Shown: positions 37,720 to 50,159, numbered from the stretch's first letter. The stretch: 64,000 nt of DNA from an uncultured Bacilli bacterium (GCA_944349335.1 CALVMW010000001.1:206309-270308), one strand, 5' to 3'. Numbers and translations are program-made. The notes: generated by a model from the sequence alone, not told the origin.

Positions 37720-39160
37720 AAGTATTGGTGAACTCCACGACCTTCTTGTAAAAAAGAAGGTGACAGCCAAAGATTTAGTTTTAGCCTGCATCGAGGAATG
37801 CAAAAAAGATACTTGTAATTCTTTTGAGGCTACTGCTTTTGAGGAAGCTATCAAAGCTAGTGAAAAGATTAAAGAAGTCAAAGATGAAGAATACCTTAAA
37901 GGCATACCTTTTTTAGCTAAAGATAACTATTCAACTAAAGGTATAGAAACAACAGCTTCTTCTAATATTTTAAATGGTTATATTCCCTTATTTGACGCTA
38001 CTGTCATCGAAAAGTTAAAAAGAGCTGGCATGATTTTAGTCGGTAAAACAACTATGGATGAATTAGCGATGGGTGGAACTGGAACAAGCGGACATAAAGG
38101 CGTCACTACTAATCCTTATGATCACACTCGTATTGTCGGTGGTTCTTCTTGCGGTAGCGCTAGCTCTGTCGCCTCAGGTATCGTTCCTTTTAGTTTAGGT
38201 AGCGACACTGGTGATTCAGTTAGAAAGCCTGCTTCCTACGCTGGTATAGTCGGTTTTAAACCTACATGGGGAAGAATTTCTCGCTTTGGCTTATTCCCCT
38301 TCGCTCCCTCTTTAGATACAGTCGCTTATTTTACAAGAAATGTTAAAGATGCCAGCTACATCCTAACCTGTTTAGCGGGAAAAGATAAAAAAGATATGTC
38401 CTCTTCTTCTAGAAAGAAAGAAAAATATCAGAATTATGTCCTTTCTCACAAAACTTTAAAGAGGATCGGCTGTTTTAAATCTGTCTTAGATAGTATCGAA
38501 GAAAAAGCTATTAAAGATGCTTATTTAAATGTTTTAAATGGCTTAGCTAATAAAGGTTACGAGATTATTTACTATGACTTCCCTCAATATTTATTAGATA
38601 GTCTTTATCCTACTTATATGATCATCTCATGCGCTGAAGCTACTAGTAACAATGCTAACTTAGATGGTATTCGTTTCGGTCCTAAAGCTGACAACGATCC
38701 TCAAACATATATCGAATATATGAAACAGTGCCGTACTAAAGGATTCTCATCAATAATTAAAAGACGCTTTGTTATCGGTTCTTTCTCTCTTTTAAGCGCT
38801 AATCAAGATGAGATGTTTACTCGCGCTCAAAAAGCTAGACGTATGATAGTTGAAGAGATGGAACGCTTCTTTGATAATATCGACTATCTTCTTGTTCCTG
38901 CTTCTTATTCTAAACCTAAAAAAGTTGAAGATATCAATTACTCTTGGTCTAAGAAGACAGATTTCCTTGAAAATATTATGACTATCGGTAATTTTGGTGG
39001 ATATCCTTCCTTAACTGTACCTCTTACTTTCATCGATGGTTTACCTTGTGGTGTAAATATTACTGGACGCACTTTTGAAGATGGCTACGTTCTTTCTTTA
39101 GGTCAAGAAATAGAAGGAATAACAGGGTTAAAGAACCTTGTTGCTAATAAAGGAGAATAA
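37700..39160 (+). CDS. gatA: Asp/Glu-tRNA amidotransferase subunit A
   Basis: 486 residues. Amidase-signature enzyme with the catalytic lysine in FLAKDNYSTKG and the Ser-cisSer pair in GGSSCGSASSVASG and GSDTGDSVRKPASY. It hydrolyses glutamine and feeds ammonia to GatB, giving Gln-tRNA(Gln) or Asn-tRNA(Asn). Presence of gatCAB suggests that at least one of these tRNAs is charged indirectly, which fits the tRNA-Gln in the window. Confidence 0.97.
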   Translation: MTQLMNKSIGELHDLLVKKKVTAKDLVLACIEECKKDTCNSFEATAFEEAIKASEKIKEVKDEEYLKGIPFLAKDNYSTKGIETTASSNILNGYIPLFDATVIEKLKRAGMILVGKTTMDELAMGGTGTSGHKGVTTNPYDHTRIVGGSSCGSASSVASGIVPFSLGSDTGDSVRKPASYAGIVGFKPTWGRISRFGLFPFAPSLDTVAYFTRNVKDASYILTCLAGKDKKDMSSSSRKKEKYQNYVLSHKTLKRIGCFKSVLDSIEEKAIKDAYLNVLNGLANKGYEIIYYDFPQYLLDSLYPTYMIISCAEATSNNANLDGIRFGPKADNDPQTYIEYMKQCRTKGFSSIIKRRFVIGSFSLLSANQDEMFTRAQKARRMIVEEMERFFDNIDYLLVPASYSKPKKVEDINYSWSKKTDFLENIMTIGNFGGYPSLTVPLTFIDGLPCGVNITGRTFEDGYVLSLGQEIEGITGLKNLVANKGE

Positions 39161-39162
39161 TT

Positions 39163-41726
<2,564 letters not shown>

Positions 41727-41727
41727 T

Positions 41728-42774
41728 ATGAACTTTGATTATGATATTTATTCTTTAGAATCCTATGATTATGATCTTCCTAAAGAGCGCATCGCTCAAT
41801 CACCGAGTGAACAAAGAGACCATTCTCGACTTTTAGTTGTCGATAGAAAAAATGGTGAGATGAAAGATGAACAGTATTTCCATAATATCATCTCTTATCT
41901 ACAACCCGGAGATGTTTTAGTTAGAAACAATACAAAAGTTATTCCAGCAAGACTTATAGGAACTAAAGAAAAAACTTTAGCGCATGTCGAACTTCTCCTT
42001 CTGCAAGAAAAAGAGAAAGATACCTATCTCTGCCTAGTCGGCAATGCAAAAGTTGTCAAAAAGGACACTGTCATTATTTTTGGTGACAAATTAAAAGCTG
42101 TCTGTACTGAAGTTTTAGATGAAGGATTAAGAAAATTCCATTTTATTTATGATGGCATCTTCATGGAGATATTAGATGAGTTAGGAAAGATGCCCTTACC
42201 TCCATATATACAAGAACAATTAGCCGATAATTCTCGTTATCAAACAGTTTATGCTAAAGTAGCCGGCTCTGCCGCTGCTCCAACTGCTGGTTTTCATTTT
42301 ACAGATGAGTTATTAGATGAACTAAAGAATAAAGGTATAACTATCGTCGACATAACTTTACATATCGGATTAGGTACTTTTCGTCCGGTAAAAGTCGATG
42401 ATATTAGACAACATAATATGCATTCAGAGCATTATTTTATGGATAAAGAGACAGCCTCTATTCTTAACCAAGCTAAAAAAGAAAAAAGAAGAATTATCGC
42501 AATCGGAACGACAGTGACAAGAACATTAGAAAGTGTCTATCATAAATATCATGAATTTAGAGAATGTTCCGATGATACTTCTATATTTATTTATCCTGGT
42601 TTTGAGTTTTTAGCAATCGATGCTTTAATCACTAACTTCCACCTTCCTAAGTCAACTTTAGTCATGTTAGTTTCAGCTTTTGCTTCTCGCGATATTATCC
42701 TTAATGCTTATAAACATGCTATTGAAAATAATTATCGTTTCTTTTCCTTTGGAGACGCTATGTTTTTAAAATGA
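41728..42774 (+). CDS. queA: S-adenosylmethionine:tRNA ribosyltransferase-isomerase
   Basis: 348 residues from the ATG at 41728, which follows AGAGG; the longer open frame overlaps tgt and lacks family sequence. Starts with the typical [20 protein letters not shown] and contains [18 protein letters not shown] and [15 protein letters not shown]. Converts tRNA-bound preQ1 to epoxyqueuosine. It overlaps queH by 4 bp. Confidence 0.96.
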   Translation: MNFDYDIYSLESYDYDLPKERIAQSPSEQRDHSRLLVVDRKNGEMKDEQYFHNIISYLQPGDVLVRNNTKVIPARLIGTKEKTLAHVELLLLQEKEKDTYLCLVGNAKVVKKDTVIIFGDKLKAVCTEVLDEGLRKFHFIYDGIFMEILDELGKMPLPPYIQEQLADNSRYQTVYAKVAGSAAAPTAGFHFTDELLDELKNKGITIVDITLHIGLGTFRPVKVDDIRQHNMHSEHYFMDKETASILNQAKKEKRRIIAIGTTVTRTLESVYHKYHEFRECSDDTSIFIYPGFEFLAIDALITNFHLPKSTLVMLVSAFASRDIILNAYKHAIENNYRFFSFGDAMFLK

Positions 42775-43427
42775 TCGATTACAATAAAGAATTAAAAGAT
42801 ACTCTTGAAAAAATAAAACAACTAAATAAAAAACCTAAACTTCTTCTCCACGCTTGTTGTGGACCTTGTTTAACCTATCCTTTATCTTTGTTGCTCGATT
42901 ATTTTGAAATCACTATCTCTTTTTATAATCCGAATATCCAACCTTATTCTGAATATGAGAGAAGATTATTTACCGCAATTAAATTTATTCAGCAATATGC
43001 TAAAGATAGAAATGCTGAGATTTCTTTTGTCTTACCAAAAGAAGATTTTTCTCATTATCAAGAAGTGATGAAAGGGCGGGAAAATGATAAAGAAGGCGGA
43101 ATAAACTGCTTAAAGTGTCACGCTTATCGTTTATTTTTAAATTATCATTATGCTTATACTCATCACTTTGATTATTTCTGTTCAGTTATGACTGTCTCCT
43201 CTAAAAAGAAAAGTTCTGAGATAAACGAAGTTGCTCAAAAATTAGAAAAGATGTTCCCTGAAGTAAAATACCTTTACTCAGATTTTAAGAAAGAAAATGG
43301 TCAATTAAAAGGTATTTTACTTGCTAGAAAATATAATTTATATAGACAAAATTATTGTGGTTGCTTAGTCTCTTTAAATGAGCGCCTTTCAATAGCTTCC
43401 ATGCATTCTCTTGCTAAAGAAGCATAA
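42771..43427 (+). CDS. queH: Epoxyqueuosine reductase QueH
   Basis: 218 residues, the DUF208/QueH iron-sulfur enzyme that does the last step of queuosine synthesis in place of QueG. Conserved cysteine motifs: [14 protein letters not shown] near 25, NCLKC near 115 and CGC near 200. tgt, queA and queH together complete the pathway from preQ1; no queCDEF genes are visible, so preQ1 may be salvaged. Its last 76 bases overlap the convergent parA. Confidence 0.93.
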   Translation: MIDYNKELKDTLEKIKQLNKKPKLLLHACCGPCLTYPLSLLLDYFEITISFYNPNIQPYSEYERRLFTAIKFIQQYAKDRNAEISFVLPKEDFSHYQEVMKGRENDKEGGINCLKCHAYRLFLNYHYAYTHHFDYFCSVMTVSSKKKSSEINEVAQKLEKMFPEVKYLYSDFKKENGQLKGILLARKYNLYRQNYCGCLVSLNERLSIASMHSLAKEA

Positions 43428-44158
43428 GCTAAAGCTCCTTGAGAAGTCGGTTTATATTCATTAGCCGGCAAAGATTTACTTATCGCTTCAACTAAAGAGA
43501 TATTGCGCGGAATAACTGTTGTAAATACATGATCTTTAAAATTCTCACGGAGATTTTGTGCTATTTCTAATGAGATTTTAATTCTTGAATCAAACATCGT
43601 CATCACTAAACCTAAAACACCTAAGTGAGGATTAGAAGTCCTTTGAACCTTTGTCACTGTTCCTAATAAATTGACTAAACCATCGACTGCAAAATATTCA
43701 CACTGAACAGGGATAATAATATCATTTGCTAAGTTCAAAGCGTTTAGTGAAAGGAATCCTAAAGATGGCGGAGTATCTATAATAATAAAATCATATTGAC
43801 TAAGATTTTCTTTAGCTAATTTATCCCTTAAAAGAGTATGTTTATTTTCTTTAGCGATATCATTGATTCTCTCCTCGACTAAAGCGAGCGATAAATTAGC
43901 AGGGATTAAAAATAAATTAGAAAAATTAGTGCGCTTTATAGCTTTTTTTAGCTCACATTGACCTAAAAGATATTCGCTTAAAGTCTTCCTTGTTAAAGTA
44001 GGATCAATACCTAAGGAACGAGAGAGGTTTCCTTGAGGATCAAGATCTATTAAAAGTATCTTTTTGTTATACTTTCTTAAGCTTGAAGCTAAGTTACAAG
44101 CAGTAGTCGTCTTACCGACTCCACCTTTTTGATTAGTGATAGCAATAATTTCGTGCAT
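43352..44158 (-). CDS. ParA/Soj-type partition ATPase without adjacent ParB
   Basis: 268 residues from the ATG at 44158, where family homology begins (HEIIAITNQKGGVGKTTTAC, the deviant Walker A). Walker B-like DFIIIDTPPSLGFLS and a final EAISKSLPANEY are standard for Soj. A longer start at 44194 has AGGAG but adds 12 unconserved residues through a TATAAT; I prefer the leaderless ATG six bases after that box. parB normally follows but the message runs into queH on the other strand. Chromosome segregation or another ParA-like positioning role. Confidence 0.88.
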   Translation of the reverse strand: MHEIIAITNQKGGVGKTTTACNLASSLRKYNKKILLIDLDPQGNLSRSLGIDPTLTRKTLSEYLLGQCELKKAIKRTNFSNLFLIPANLSLALVEERINDIAKENKHTLLRDKLAKENLSQYDFIIIDTPPSLGFLSLNALNLANDIIIPVQCEYFAVDGLVNLLGTVTKVQRTSNPHLGVLGLVMTMFDSRIKISLEIAQNLRENFKDHVFTTVIPRNISLVEAISKSLPANEYKPTSQGALAYASLARECMEAIERRSFKETKQPQ

Positions 44159-44164
44159 AGGGTA

Positions 44165-44170
44165 ATTATA
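44165..44170 (-). promoter_or_regulatory. Extended -10 box of parA
   Basis: On the minus strand TGTTATAAT (a TGn extension plus TATAAT) ends six bases before the ATG at 44158. An inverted repeat GAGAA-CTCTA-TTCTC lies just upstream of it. The promoter lies inside the longer alternative reading frame. Confidence 0.55.
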
Positions 44171-44324
44171 ACATAGCGAGAATAGAGTTCTCATCTTTTC
44201 TCCTAACTAGATGTTCAAAATTAAATTAAAAAAACATTTGGACATAGTTTGTATTTTAGTAAAATCAAAGCATCAGTTAAATAAGAGGTTTATTTTATTT
44301 ATAAATTGTGAGATAATTCTAATG

Positions 44325-44436
44325 TTTCATCAAAAAGATGAAATAACCCACTACTAAAGTTTTACTTTTCAGGAAAATTGATAAAGCTTTTCTTGAAAAA
44401 ATAGAAGTAAACTACTATATTAGTAAGGATATTTTT
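44325..44436 (+). promoter_or_regulatory. Structured leader upstream of the lipoprotein operon
   Basis: TTTCATC-AAAAA-GATGAAA (44325-44343) is a perfect 7-bp hairpin. A long imperfect stem follows: TACTAA/TTAGTA outside, AGTTTTACTT against AAGTAAACT, and TTTTCAGGAAAA against TTTTCTTGAAAA inside (44352-44425), then a T run ATTTTTTG at 44431. It could be an attenuator or a message-stability element of the lipoprotein operon. It matches no riboswitch I know. Confidence 0.4.
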
Positions 44437-44468
44437 TGTGGGCATGCTATTCAATTAGGAGGACACAT

Positions 44469-46463
44469 ATGATTAAAGGTATGAAAACTATGCGTTTTGT
44501 ACTTACAATCGGTACAATCGCTAGTGTCTTGACATCCTGTTCAACTGAAGAGTATAGCTATCCTGATTATAATTGGCAGGATGGTCTCATCGTTACAATA
44601 GGTGGCAAACAATACACATTCGAAGAAGTTTATCAACTTATGGAAGGTAGCCAAGAATCCGCTCAAGCTCTCTATTCAACTGCTAGAGATATCCTCGCTC
44701 AATTAGCTACTCCTGCTACTGATTCTATGATTTCTGTCGTCGACAATGAAATTACAGAATTAGAAAATACTTGGAGAGAAGATGCAAGAACTAACGGCAC
44801 CTCTTATAAAGAAGAGATGGAAAATTATCTTGATGAGCAAGGCGTCGATGATGAAGATGAACTTCGTCTTAAGATGATTTCCGAACAACAGATTCAAAAT
44901 AATAGCGACAATTTCTATCTCGACCACGATGGAACAACTGATCCTTCGTATCTCTATTCTATCTCTGAAGAGATGACTAAGAAGTATGTTGAAAAGGAAA
45001 GACCTTATCATGTCTCCCACATCCTTGTTAACGTCGCTGCTTCTGATGTCTCAGCTGATAGTACAGCTTATTATAATGGTCAGATCTCTTCTGATAATGC
45101 TAGAAAGATTTCCCAGACTGTCACTCAATTAGCTTCTAGTGCCACTTTCGGCGATACAGCTATGCTTCTTTCTGATGATGGTTCTAAATCTACTTACGGT
45201 GAACTCGGCGGTGATTCTTCTAACGCTAGCATGGCTGTCGGTATGCAAAAATCTACAAGCTATGTCAATGAGTTTAAGCTCGGTGTCTATGCTTATGATA
45301 CTTTCTTAAATCCTGACACTAAGAATACTGAAGGCATCAGAGATTCTTTACAGATTCCTGGTTATGATGAAGATAATGCTAATGCTAGCTCTTTAAATTC
45401 AACTGAAATTGCTCAAGGCCACGCTTATGGTATACCTCTCTCTGTCGCTTTAACATTAGGCGAAGTCTATAATCAAGATAGAGCAGATAGCGGTCGCCCT
45501 GTCGCTTTCACAGATGATACTCAACTCCCGAGAAATATTCTCTTCAACAATTACTTCAATAATCATGGTGTTTCCTTTATCTATGATGATAGTGACACTT
45601 ATGACAGCACATTCTTAGCTAATATCCAAGCTGTCGATCCAGAAATTACAACTATAAGCGGAACATCAACTACTTCCGTTGAAGTTAAATATCCTAGCCG
45701 TTATGAAGAATATCTTAACGTCAAATCCGCTTTAAATAATATCGACTCTGATAAGTTCGCTACTGTTGAAGGTGTTTCTGATTCTTTAGTCGCTTATACT
45801 TACGACAATGAATCTCAAGAGACTACAATCTCTGATGTCAGTGGTTCTAGAAGAATTTTAACTGATGAGAGAGGAAACCCCATCATCGTTGTTAGAGCTG
45901 GTACAAGCGGCGATAGCTCCTATCAAGGTATCCACTTTATCGTAGTCAATCATGATCCTTTCGAAGATCCTGAAAATGACTATGTCTATTGGAGAGTTAA
46001 CATCCCTGAAGAAGGTTCAACAGGTGCTACTTCTACTGATTGGTTAACTGATCCTTCTTATGTCAACTTCATTAATGGTGATCCTAACTCTAACACCGCT
46101 TATGATACTCGTATCGCTAATATTCAAAGAGCTGTTCGCGGTTATGACTCTAACATTGAATTTGAACTCTTCGAAGCTAATTTAGAGACTGTTACAAATA
46201 GACTTAACATCAGTGCTGAAACATTATTCACTGCTGATTATTGGAACATTATATCTTCATATATCGAATATAAAAGAGCAAGTTCTGATAAGACTGCTAC
46301 TGATTCTTTAGATAGCAGTTGGGAAACTTATGTCAACGTCTTAAATCTCCAACAAGATATTGCTCCTAAGAGAGTTGTTCCGACTGTCTGCGTCACTTAC
46401 TATCAGAATGGTCAGTACGGTGAAAATGGTGAAATGGAGGAACTTTGCCATGTTGAAAGATAA
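44469..46463 (+). CDS. PrsA-like lipoprotein with parvulin-type PPIase domain
   Basis: 664 residues from the ATG at 44469 after AGGAGG. A lipoprotein signal with the lipobox VLTSC puts the lipid cysteine near residue 23. A SurA/PrsA-like helical N-domain follows. The parvulin signature starts at YHVSHILVNV near 180 and continues through FGDTAMLLSDDGSKSTYGEL. An odd insert of about 200 residues separates this from the final QGIHFIVVNHDPF, where the parvulin fold should close. Foldase for secreted proteins on the outer face of the membrane. It is about twice the usual PrsA length. Overlaps the next lipoprotein by 14 bp. Confidence 0.8.
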   Translation: MIKGMKTMRFVLTIGTIASVLTSCSTEEYSYPDYNWQDGLIVTIGGKQYTFEEVYQLMEGSQESAQALYSTARDILAQLATPATDSMISVVDNEITELENTWREDARTNGTSYKEEMENYLDEQGVDDEDELRLKMISEQQIQNNSDNFYLDHDGTTDPSYLYSISEEMTKKYVEKERPYHVSHILVNVAASDVSADSTAYYNGQISSDNARKISQTVTQLASSATFGDTAMLLSDDGSKSTYGELGGDSSNASMAVGMQKSTSYVNEFKLGVYAYDTFLNPDTKNTEGIRDSLQIPGYDEDNANASSLNSTEIAQGHAYGIPLSVALTLGEVYNQDRADSGRPVAFTDDTQLPRNILFNNYFNNHGVSFIYDDSDTYDSTFLANIQAVDPEITTISGTSTTSVEVKYPSRYEEYLNVKSALNNIDSDKFATVEGVSDSLVAYTYDNESQETTISDVSGSRRILTDERGNPIIVVRAGTSGDSSYQGIHFIVVNHDPFEDPENDYVYWRVNIPEEGSTGATSTDWLTDPSYVNFINGDPNSNTAYDTRIANIQRAVRGYDSNIEFELFEANLETVTNRLNISAETLFTADYWNIISSYIEYKRASSDKTATDSLDSSWETYVNVLNLQQDIAPKRVVPTVCVTYYQNGQYGENGEMEELCHVER

Positions 46464-48174
46464 AAGAAAATTTGTCGCTTTAGCTGCTTTAGCTATCTTC
46501 TCTTTAACTTCATGCGACACTGATTATGTCCGTTATCCTCTCGATTACTCTGATACTCTCTATCCTCTTCCTGAAGGTGAGAGCGTCTATGGTAACGACC
46601 GTGAAAATTACTATTCTAACGTTATGACTGGTGATACAGTCTATGAACATTTAGTTGAGAAGATCATTCAAGATATCGCTAAGATCGCTCATAATAATAC
46701 TGGCGGTAATTCTGGTAGCGATGTTAGCCATATCATCGACGATACCTATAAAGGCTCCGTCCAAGATGGTGAGATTCCTACTGGTGAATTTGATAACTTA
46801 CTTACTAGAGGTAAAGAGACTCTTCTCTCTAACGCTCGCTCTTCCACATATACAGAAGATAACCTCTTCTATGAAGAGAATTTTGTCCGCTCCTTACAAG
46901 AAAACTTCACCTTACCTATCGACTTTGATGAAAGTAAAGTTAATCAAGAAGGTATATTAGTAACTCCTTTCATGGACGTTGAAGATATCTTCGGTGCTGA
47001 CTATACTGAATATTTAGAAAAACAAGTTTATCCTGATATTATCCATCAGTACTTAACTAGTGAATTTATCTATACAAAGACTTTCTCATCTATCGGTAAT
47101 ACTAATGCTAGAAACATTCAAGCTATCGCTTTAACTGATAGAAGTGATGCTCCTGGTTCTGCTAGACGCTTACTTGAAGCTTACATAGGTGACTATATCC
47201 GCGGTGATGGAAATCATCCTGAACTTTGCGGAACTGATCCCGAATTTGAAATCTTAAGTAAACTTTGGAAAGGTATCACTAAAGAAGCTGTCGATTCTAT
47301 TGTCAATCCTGACGATTATGAAGGCGGTGAAAGTGATCCTGCTTATTTAGATGACATCGCTTCTTATGAAGCTAGATACGCTACTGTCATCCTCACTGAA
47401 GAAGAAGAAAACTGGTTAAAAGAATATGGTATCATCACTGATACTTCTTCCTATACCTTAACTGGTGATATTCTTAATGATCAAAAGATTTTAGAGGATG
47501 GTATTGAAAATCCTGACTTAGTCGATTCGAGTATTGAAAGTGAATATACTGGCACTTATACTTACGATTATCAGACTGGTATCCGCTTAGCTTACGATTC
47601 TATTGCAACTAGAGATTTAGTTACCGATGGTATCTATTTAAGCAGTGATACTTCTCTCTCCTTACCTTCTGCTCTTACTGAGCGTCTTTTCTCTACTTCC
47701 TTCACTACTGATAAAGATGATATTGCTCAGATGAAAGCTGATGGTCAAAATAATATCAATAGCCGTATCGATATCACTACTTATCAAAAAGATGGTAGCC
47801 GTTATTTAACTACTGCTAACACTGTCGCTTCTAATGCTGATTCCATCATCTATTATGATGCTGACTCTTCTACTTATTACTTAACACGCGTCTTAGATGT
47901 TATCACAACCGATGCTTTAGGTCGTACAGCTGGTACACCTAACGCTAATTCAGTTTATGATACAGCTGAAAAGCAAGAACAGATCGCTAGAGAGGTCGCC
48001 TATAAGATGTCGACAACCGGCACTTATGCAAACGATTCTCTAATCTATTGGTTAAGAAGAACTGAGATTGATTACTCAGATGAAAACTTCTTAACTTATA
48101 TGAAAACAAATTATCAAGATCTCTTCCGTACCGAATCAGCCTACGACGGAGATCCAATCATCACATTAGAATAA
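46450..48174 (+). CDS. Large lipoprotein of unknown function
   Basis: 574 residues from the ATG at 46450 behind GGAGG; the longer open frame overlaps the previous gene. Lipobox FSLTSC at about residue 19. The mature part is soluble and rich in D, Y, S and T. Like its neighbour it begins with a D/E-Y-rich stretch (YVRYPLDYSDTLYPLPEG) and has an early helix VYEHLVEKIIQDIAKIAHN like SurA/PrsA N-domains. No parvulin signature is visible. It may be a partner or a derived paralogue of the foldase. Confidence 0.75.
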   Translation: MLKDKRKFVALAALAIFSLTSCDTDYVRYPLDYSDTLYPLPEGESVYGNDRENYYSNVMTGDTVYEHLVEKIIQDIAKIAHNNTGGNSGSDVSHIIDDTYKGSVQDGEIPTGEFDNLLTRGKETLLSNARSSTYTEDNLFYEENFVRSLQENFTLPIDFDESKVNQEGILVTPFMDVEDIFGADYTEYLEKQVYPDIIHQYLTSEFIYTKTFSSIGNTNARNIQAIALTDRSDAPGSARRLLEAYIGDYIRGDGNHPELCGTDPEFEILSKLWKGITKEAVDSIVNPDDYEGGESDPAYLDDIASYEARYATVILTEEEENWLKEYGIITDTSSYTLTGDILNDQKILEDGIENPDLVDSSIESEYTGTYTYDYQTGIRLAYDSIATRDLVTDGIYLSSDTSLSLPSALTERLFSTSFTTDKDDIAQMKADGQNNINSRIDITTYQKDGSRYLTTANTVASNADSIIYYDADSSTYYLTRVLDVITTDALGRTAGTPNANSVYDTAEKQEQIAREVAYKMSTTGTYANDSLIYWLRRTEIDYSDENFLTYMKTNYQDLFRTESAYDGDPIITLE

Positions 48175-48175
48175 T

Positions 48176-48202
48176 AGAGAAGGCTTGATGCCTTCTCTTT
48201 TT
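48176..48202 (+). terminator. Terminator of the lipoprotein operon
   Basis: AGAGAAGGC (48176-48184) and GCCTTCTCT (48190-48198) form a perfect 9-bp stem with a 5-base loop, then T. Confidence 0.9.
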
Positions 48203-48224
48203 ATCATAAAAAGGAGATTAACTT

Positions 48225-48635
48225 ATGGATAAATGCATATTTTGTAAAATCGCTTCAAATGAAATTAAATCCTATAAAGTCTATGAAGATGATTATGTCA
48301 TCGCTTTCTTAGATTTAAATCCTGCAAGCCGTGGCCACACTTTAGTTGTCACTAAAGAACATTTTGATAATTTTACCACTGTCCCTAAAGATATCCTTAA
48401 TCACACTATGAATGTTGCTCAACTCATCGCTCAAGCTGCTATTACTAAATTAGGAGCTAAAGGTATCAACATCATCACTAATGTTGGTAAAGCTGCCGGT
48501 CAGTCTATTATGCATTTCCATGTCCATGTTATCCCTAGATATGAAGATGATGGATTATCTTTAACATTCCCACCTAAGCAGATTGAGGATAAAGAACTTC
48601 TCCTCATCAGCGATTCTATTAAGAGCGGAATGTAA
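48225..48635 (+). CDS. HIT-family nucleotide hydrolase
   Basis: 136 residues, AAGGAG before the ATG. Starts MDKCIFCKIASNEIKSYKVY and carries the histidine triad HFHVHVIPRY near 97-106. The HIT (Hint-type) family hydrolyses adenosine phosphoramidates. It stands alone between the lipoprotein terminator and suf. Confidence 0.93.
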   Translation: MDKCIFCKIASNEIKSYKVYEDDYVIAFLDLNPASRGHTLVVTKEHFDNFTTVPKDILNHTMNVAQLIAQAAITKLGAKGINIITNVGKAAGQSIMHFHVHVIPRYEDDGLSLTFPPKQIEDKELLLISDSIKSGM

Positions 48636-48699
48636 TTTATCATATAATTTGCACTGATATTTCTTTTTCTATAAAATAACTTTGTTTTTAGGAGGGCAT

Positions 48700-49506
48700 A
48701 TGGAGCTATTAATATCTAATCTTTCTTGCCAAGCAGAAAATGAAAACATTTTAAACGGAGTTGATCTTGAAGTTAATAAAGGCGATTGCCTTGCTCTTTT
48801 AGGTCCTAATGGCCATGGTAAATCAACTCTTTTGAATGTCATCATGTCTTCACCTAATTATAAAGTTACTGGTGGCTCTATCACTTTTGAAGGAGAAGAT
48901 ATCACTTCTTTATCAGCGGATCAAAAAAGTAAAGCTGGTATCTTTTTAGCTTTTCAAAATCCACCCGATGTACCTGGTGTCATCACTATGGACTTCTTTA
49001 AAGCGATGATCAATTCTCATCGTGAAAAACCGATCTCCTTATATGAATTCTATAAATTGACAACCGAAAATTATCAAAAAGTCGCTTTAGATTCTTCGAT
49101 GGCTTCTAGGCATTTAAACGAATCATATTCAGGTGGTGAGAAGAAGAGAAATGAAATTTTGCAGATGCTCTTATTAAAACCTAAACTTGCTTTATTAGAT
49201 GAAATCGATTCAGGTTTAGATGTCGATGCTTTAACTATCATCGCTAAAAATATCGAAGAATTAAGAAAAGAAGGAACAACATTTATCATCGTTTCTCACT
49301 ATGATAGATTATTAAACCTTTTAAATGTCAATAAAACTGCTGTCATGGTCAATGGTAAAATCGCTTTAACTGGCGATAAATCATTAGCTGATCGTATATC
49401 TAAAGAGGGATACTCTTTCTTAAGTGAAGAATATAATATCGATCTAAAAAAGAAAAAAGAAGAACCTGTTTCAATAGGTGTCTGTGCTACTAGGGTCACA
49501 AAATGA
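48700..49506 (+). CDS. sufC: Fe-S assembly ATPase SufC
   Basis: 268 residues from the ATG at 48700 after GGAGGG. ABC ATPase with Walker A LLGPNGHGKSTLL, signature YSGGEKKRNEI and Walker B ALLDEIDSGLD, the SufC-specific form. Energises the SufBCD scaffold for iron-sulfur clusters. First gene of sufC-D-S-U-B-mnmG; overlaps sufD by 4 bp. Confidence 0.96.
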   Translation: MELLISNLSCQAENENILNGVDLEVNKGDCLALLGPNGHGKSTLLNVIMSSPNYKVTGGSITFEGEDITSLSADQKSKAGIFLAFQNPPDVPGVITMDFFKAMINSHREKPISLYEFYKLTTENYQKVALDSSMASRHLNESYSGGEKKRNEILQMLLLKPKLALLDEIDSGLDVDALTIIAKNIEELRKEGTTFIIVSHYDRLLNLLNVNKTAVMVNGKIALTGDKSLADRISKEGYSFLSEEYNIDLKKKKEEPVSIGVCATRVTK

Positions 49507-50159
49507 GCTGTGGAAAAGATAATATCAGTCTTTTAAAAGGTAAATTAGAAAAAGATACTTCTCTTCTTCTTCTTGATAACCCTTTGGAAGATATTTCTAT
49601 CGATCTCGATGAAGGCGAAGAATTAAATTTGACTATCGTCGATTTTTCATCTTGCTCATATGATGTAAAACTTATCTTCAATCTTCAAGAAAGAGCGATT
49701 TTAAATATCTATATCGCTTCTTTATGTTTAAATGACTCTATGAAGATACTCAAAGTCGATGTCAACCATAAAAAGAAAGAGACGACCTCTTTTGTCTCAT
49801 TTAATGGAGTCAATCTCTCTTCTCATCCTTTTAGATTTTTAGGTTCATCCTATATTGAAGAAAATGCTCTAAAATCTAAAACAAGGCAAGAAGGAAAAAT
49901 AACTAATCTAATTAAAGAAGCTAAAAGCGAAGTTTCCCCTGCTCTCTATATCAAAAATAATGATGTTGAAGCGAGTCACGGAGCTGCTTTAGGAGCCTAT
50001 AACGAAGACCACCTTTTCTATCTTACTTCACGTGGCATCAGTTTAAGTGAAGCTAAAAAACTTATCACCTATGGCTCATTATATCCCACTATACTTAAGC
50101 TCAAAGACGAAAATCTTATCAATTTAGCAAAATATCGTCTGGAGAAAGAAAATATATGA
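49503..50159 (+). CDS. sufD: Fe-S assembly protein SufD, short form
   Basis: 218 residues, about half the usual length of SufD (400 or more). The C-terminal beta-helix end is clear: DVEASHGAALGAYNEDHLFY then LTSRGISLSEAKKLI, with the His of ASHGA. The N-terminal helical region and part of the beta-helix are lacking. Frame and ribosome site are intact and both ends overlap neighbours by 4 bp, so this looks like a compact functional form rather than a broken gene. It forms the SufBCD complex with the full-length SufB. Confidence 0.85.
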   Translation: MSCGKDNISLLKGKLEKDTSLLLLDNPLEDISIDLDEGEELNLTIVDFSSCSYDVKLIFNLQERAILNIYIASLCLNDSMKILKVDVNHKKKETTSFVSFNGVNLSSHPFRFLGSSYIEENALKSKTRQEGKITNLIKEAKSEVSPALYIKNNDVEASHGAALGAYNEDHLFYLTSRGISLSEAKKLITYGSLYPTILKLKDENLINLAKYRLEKENI

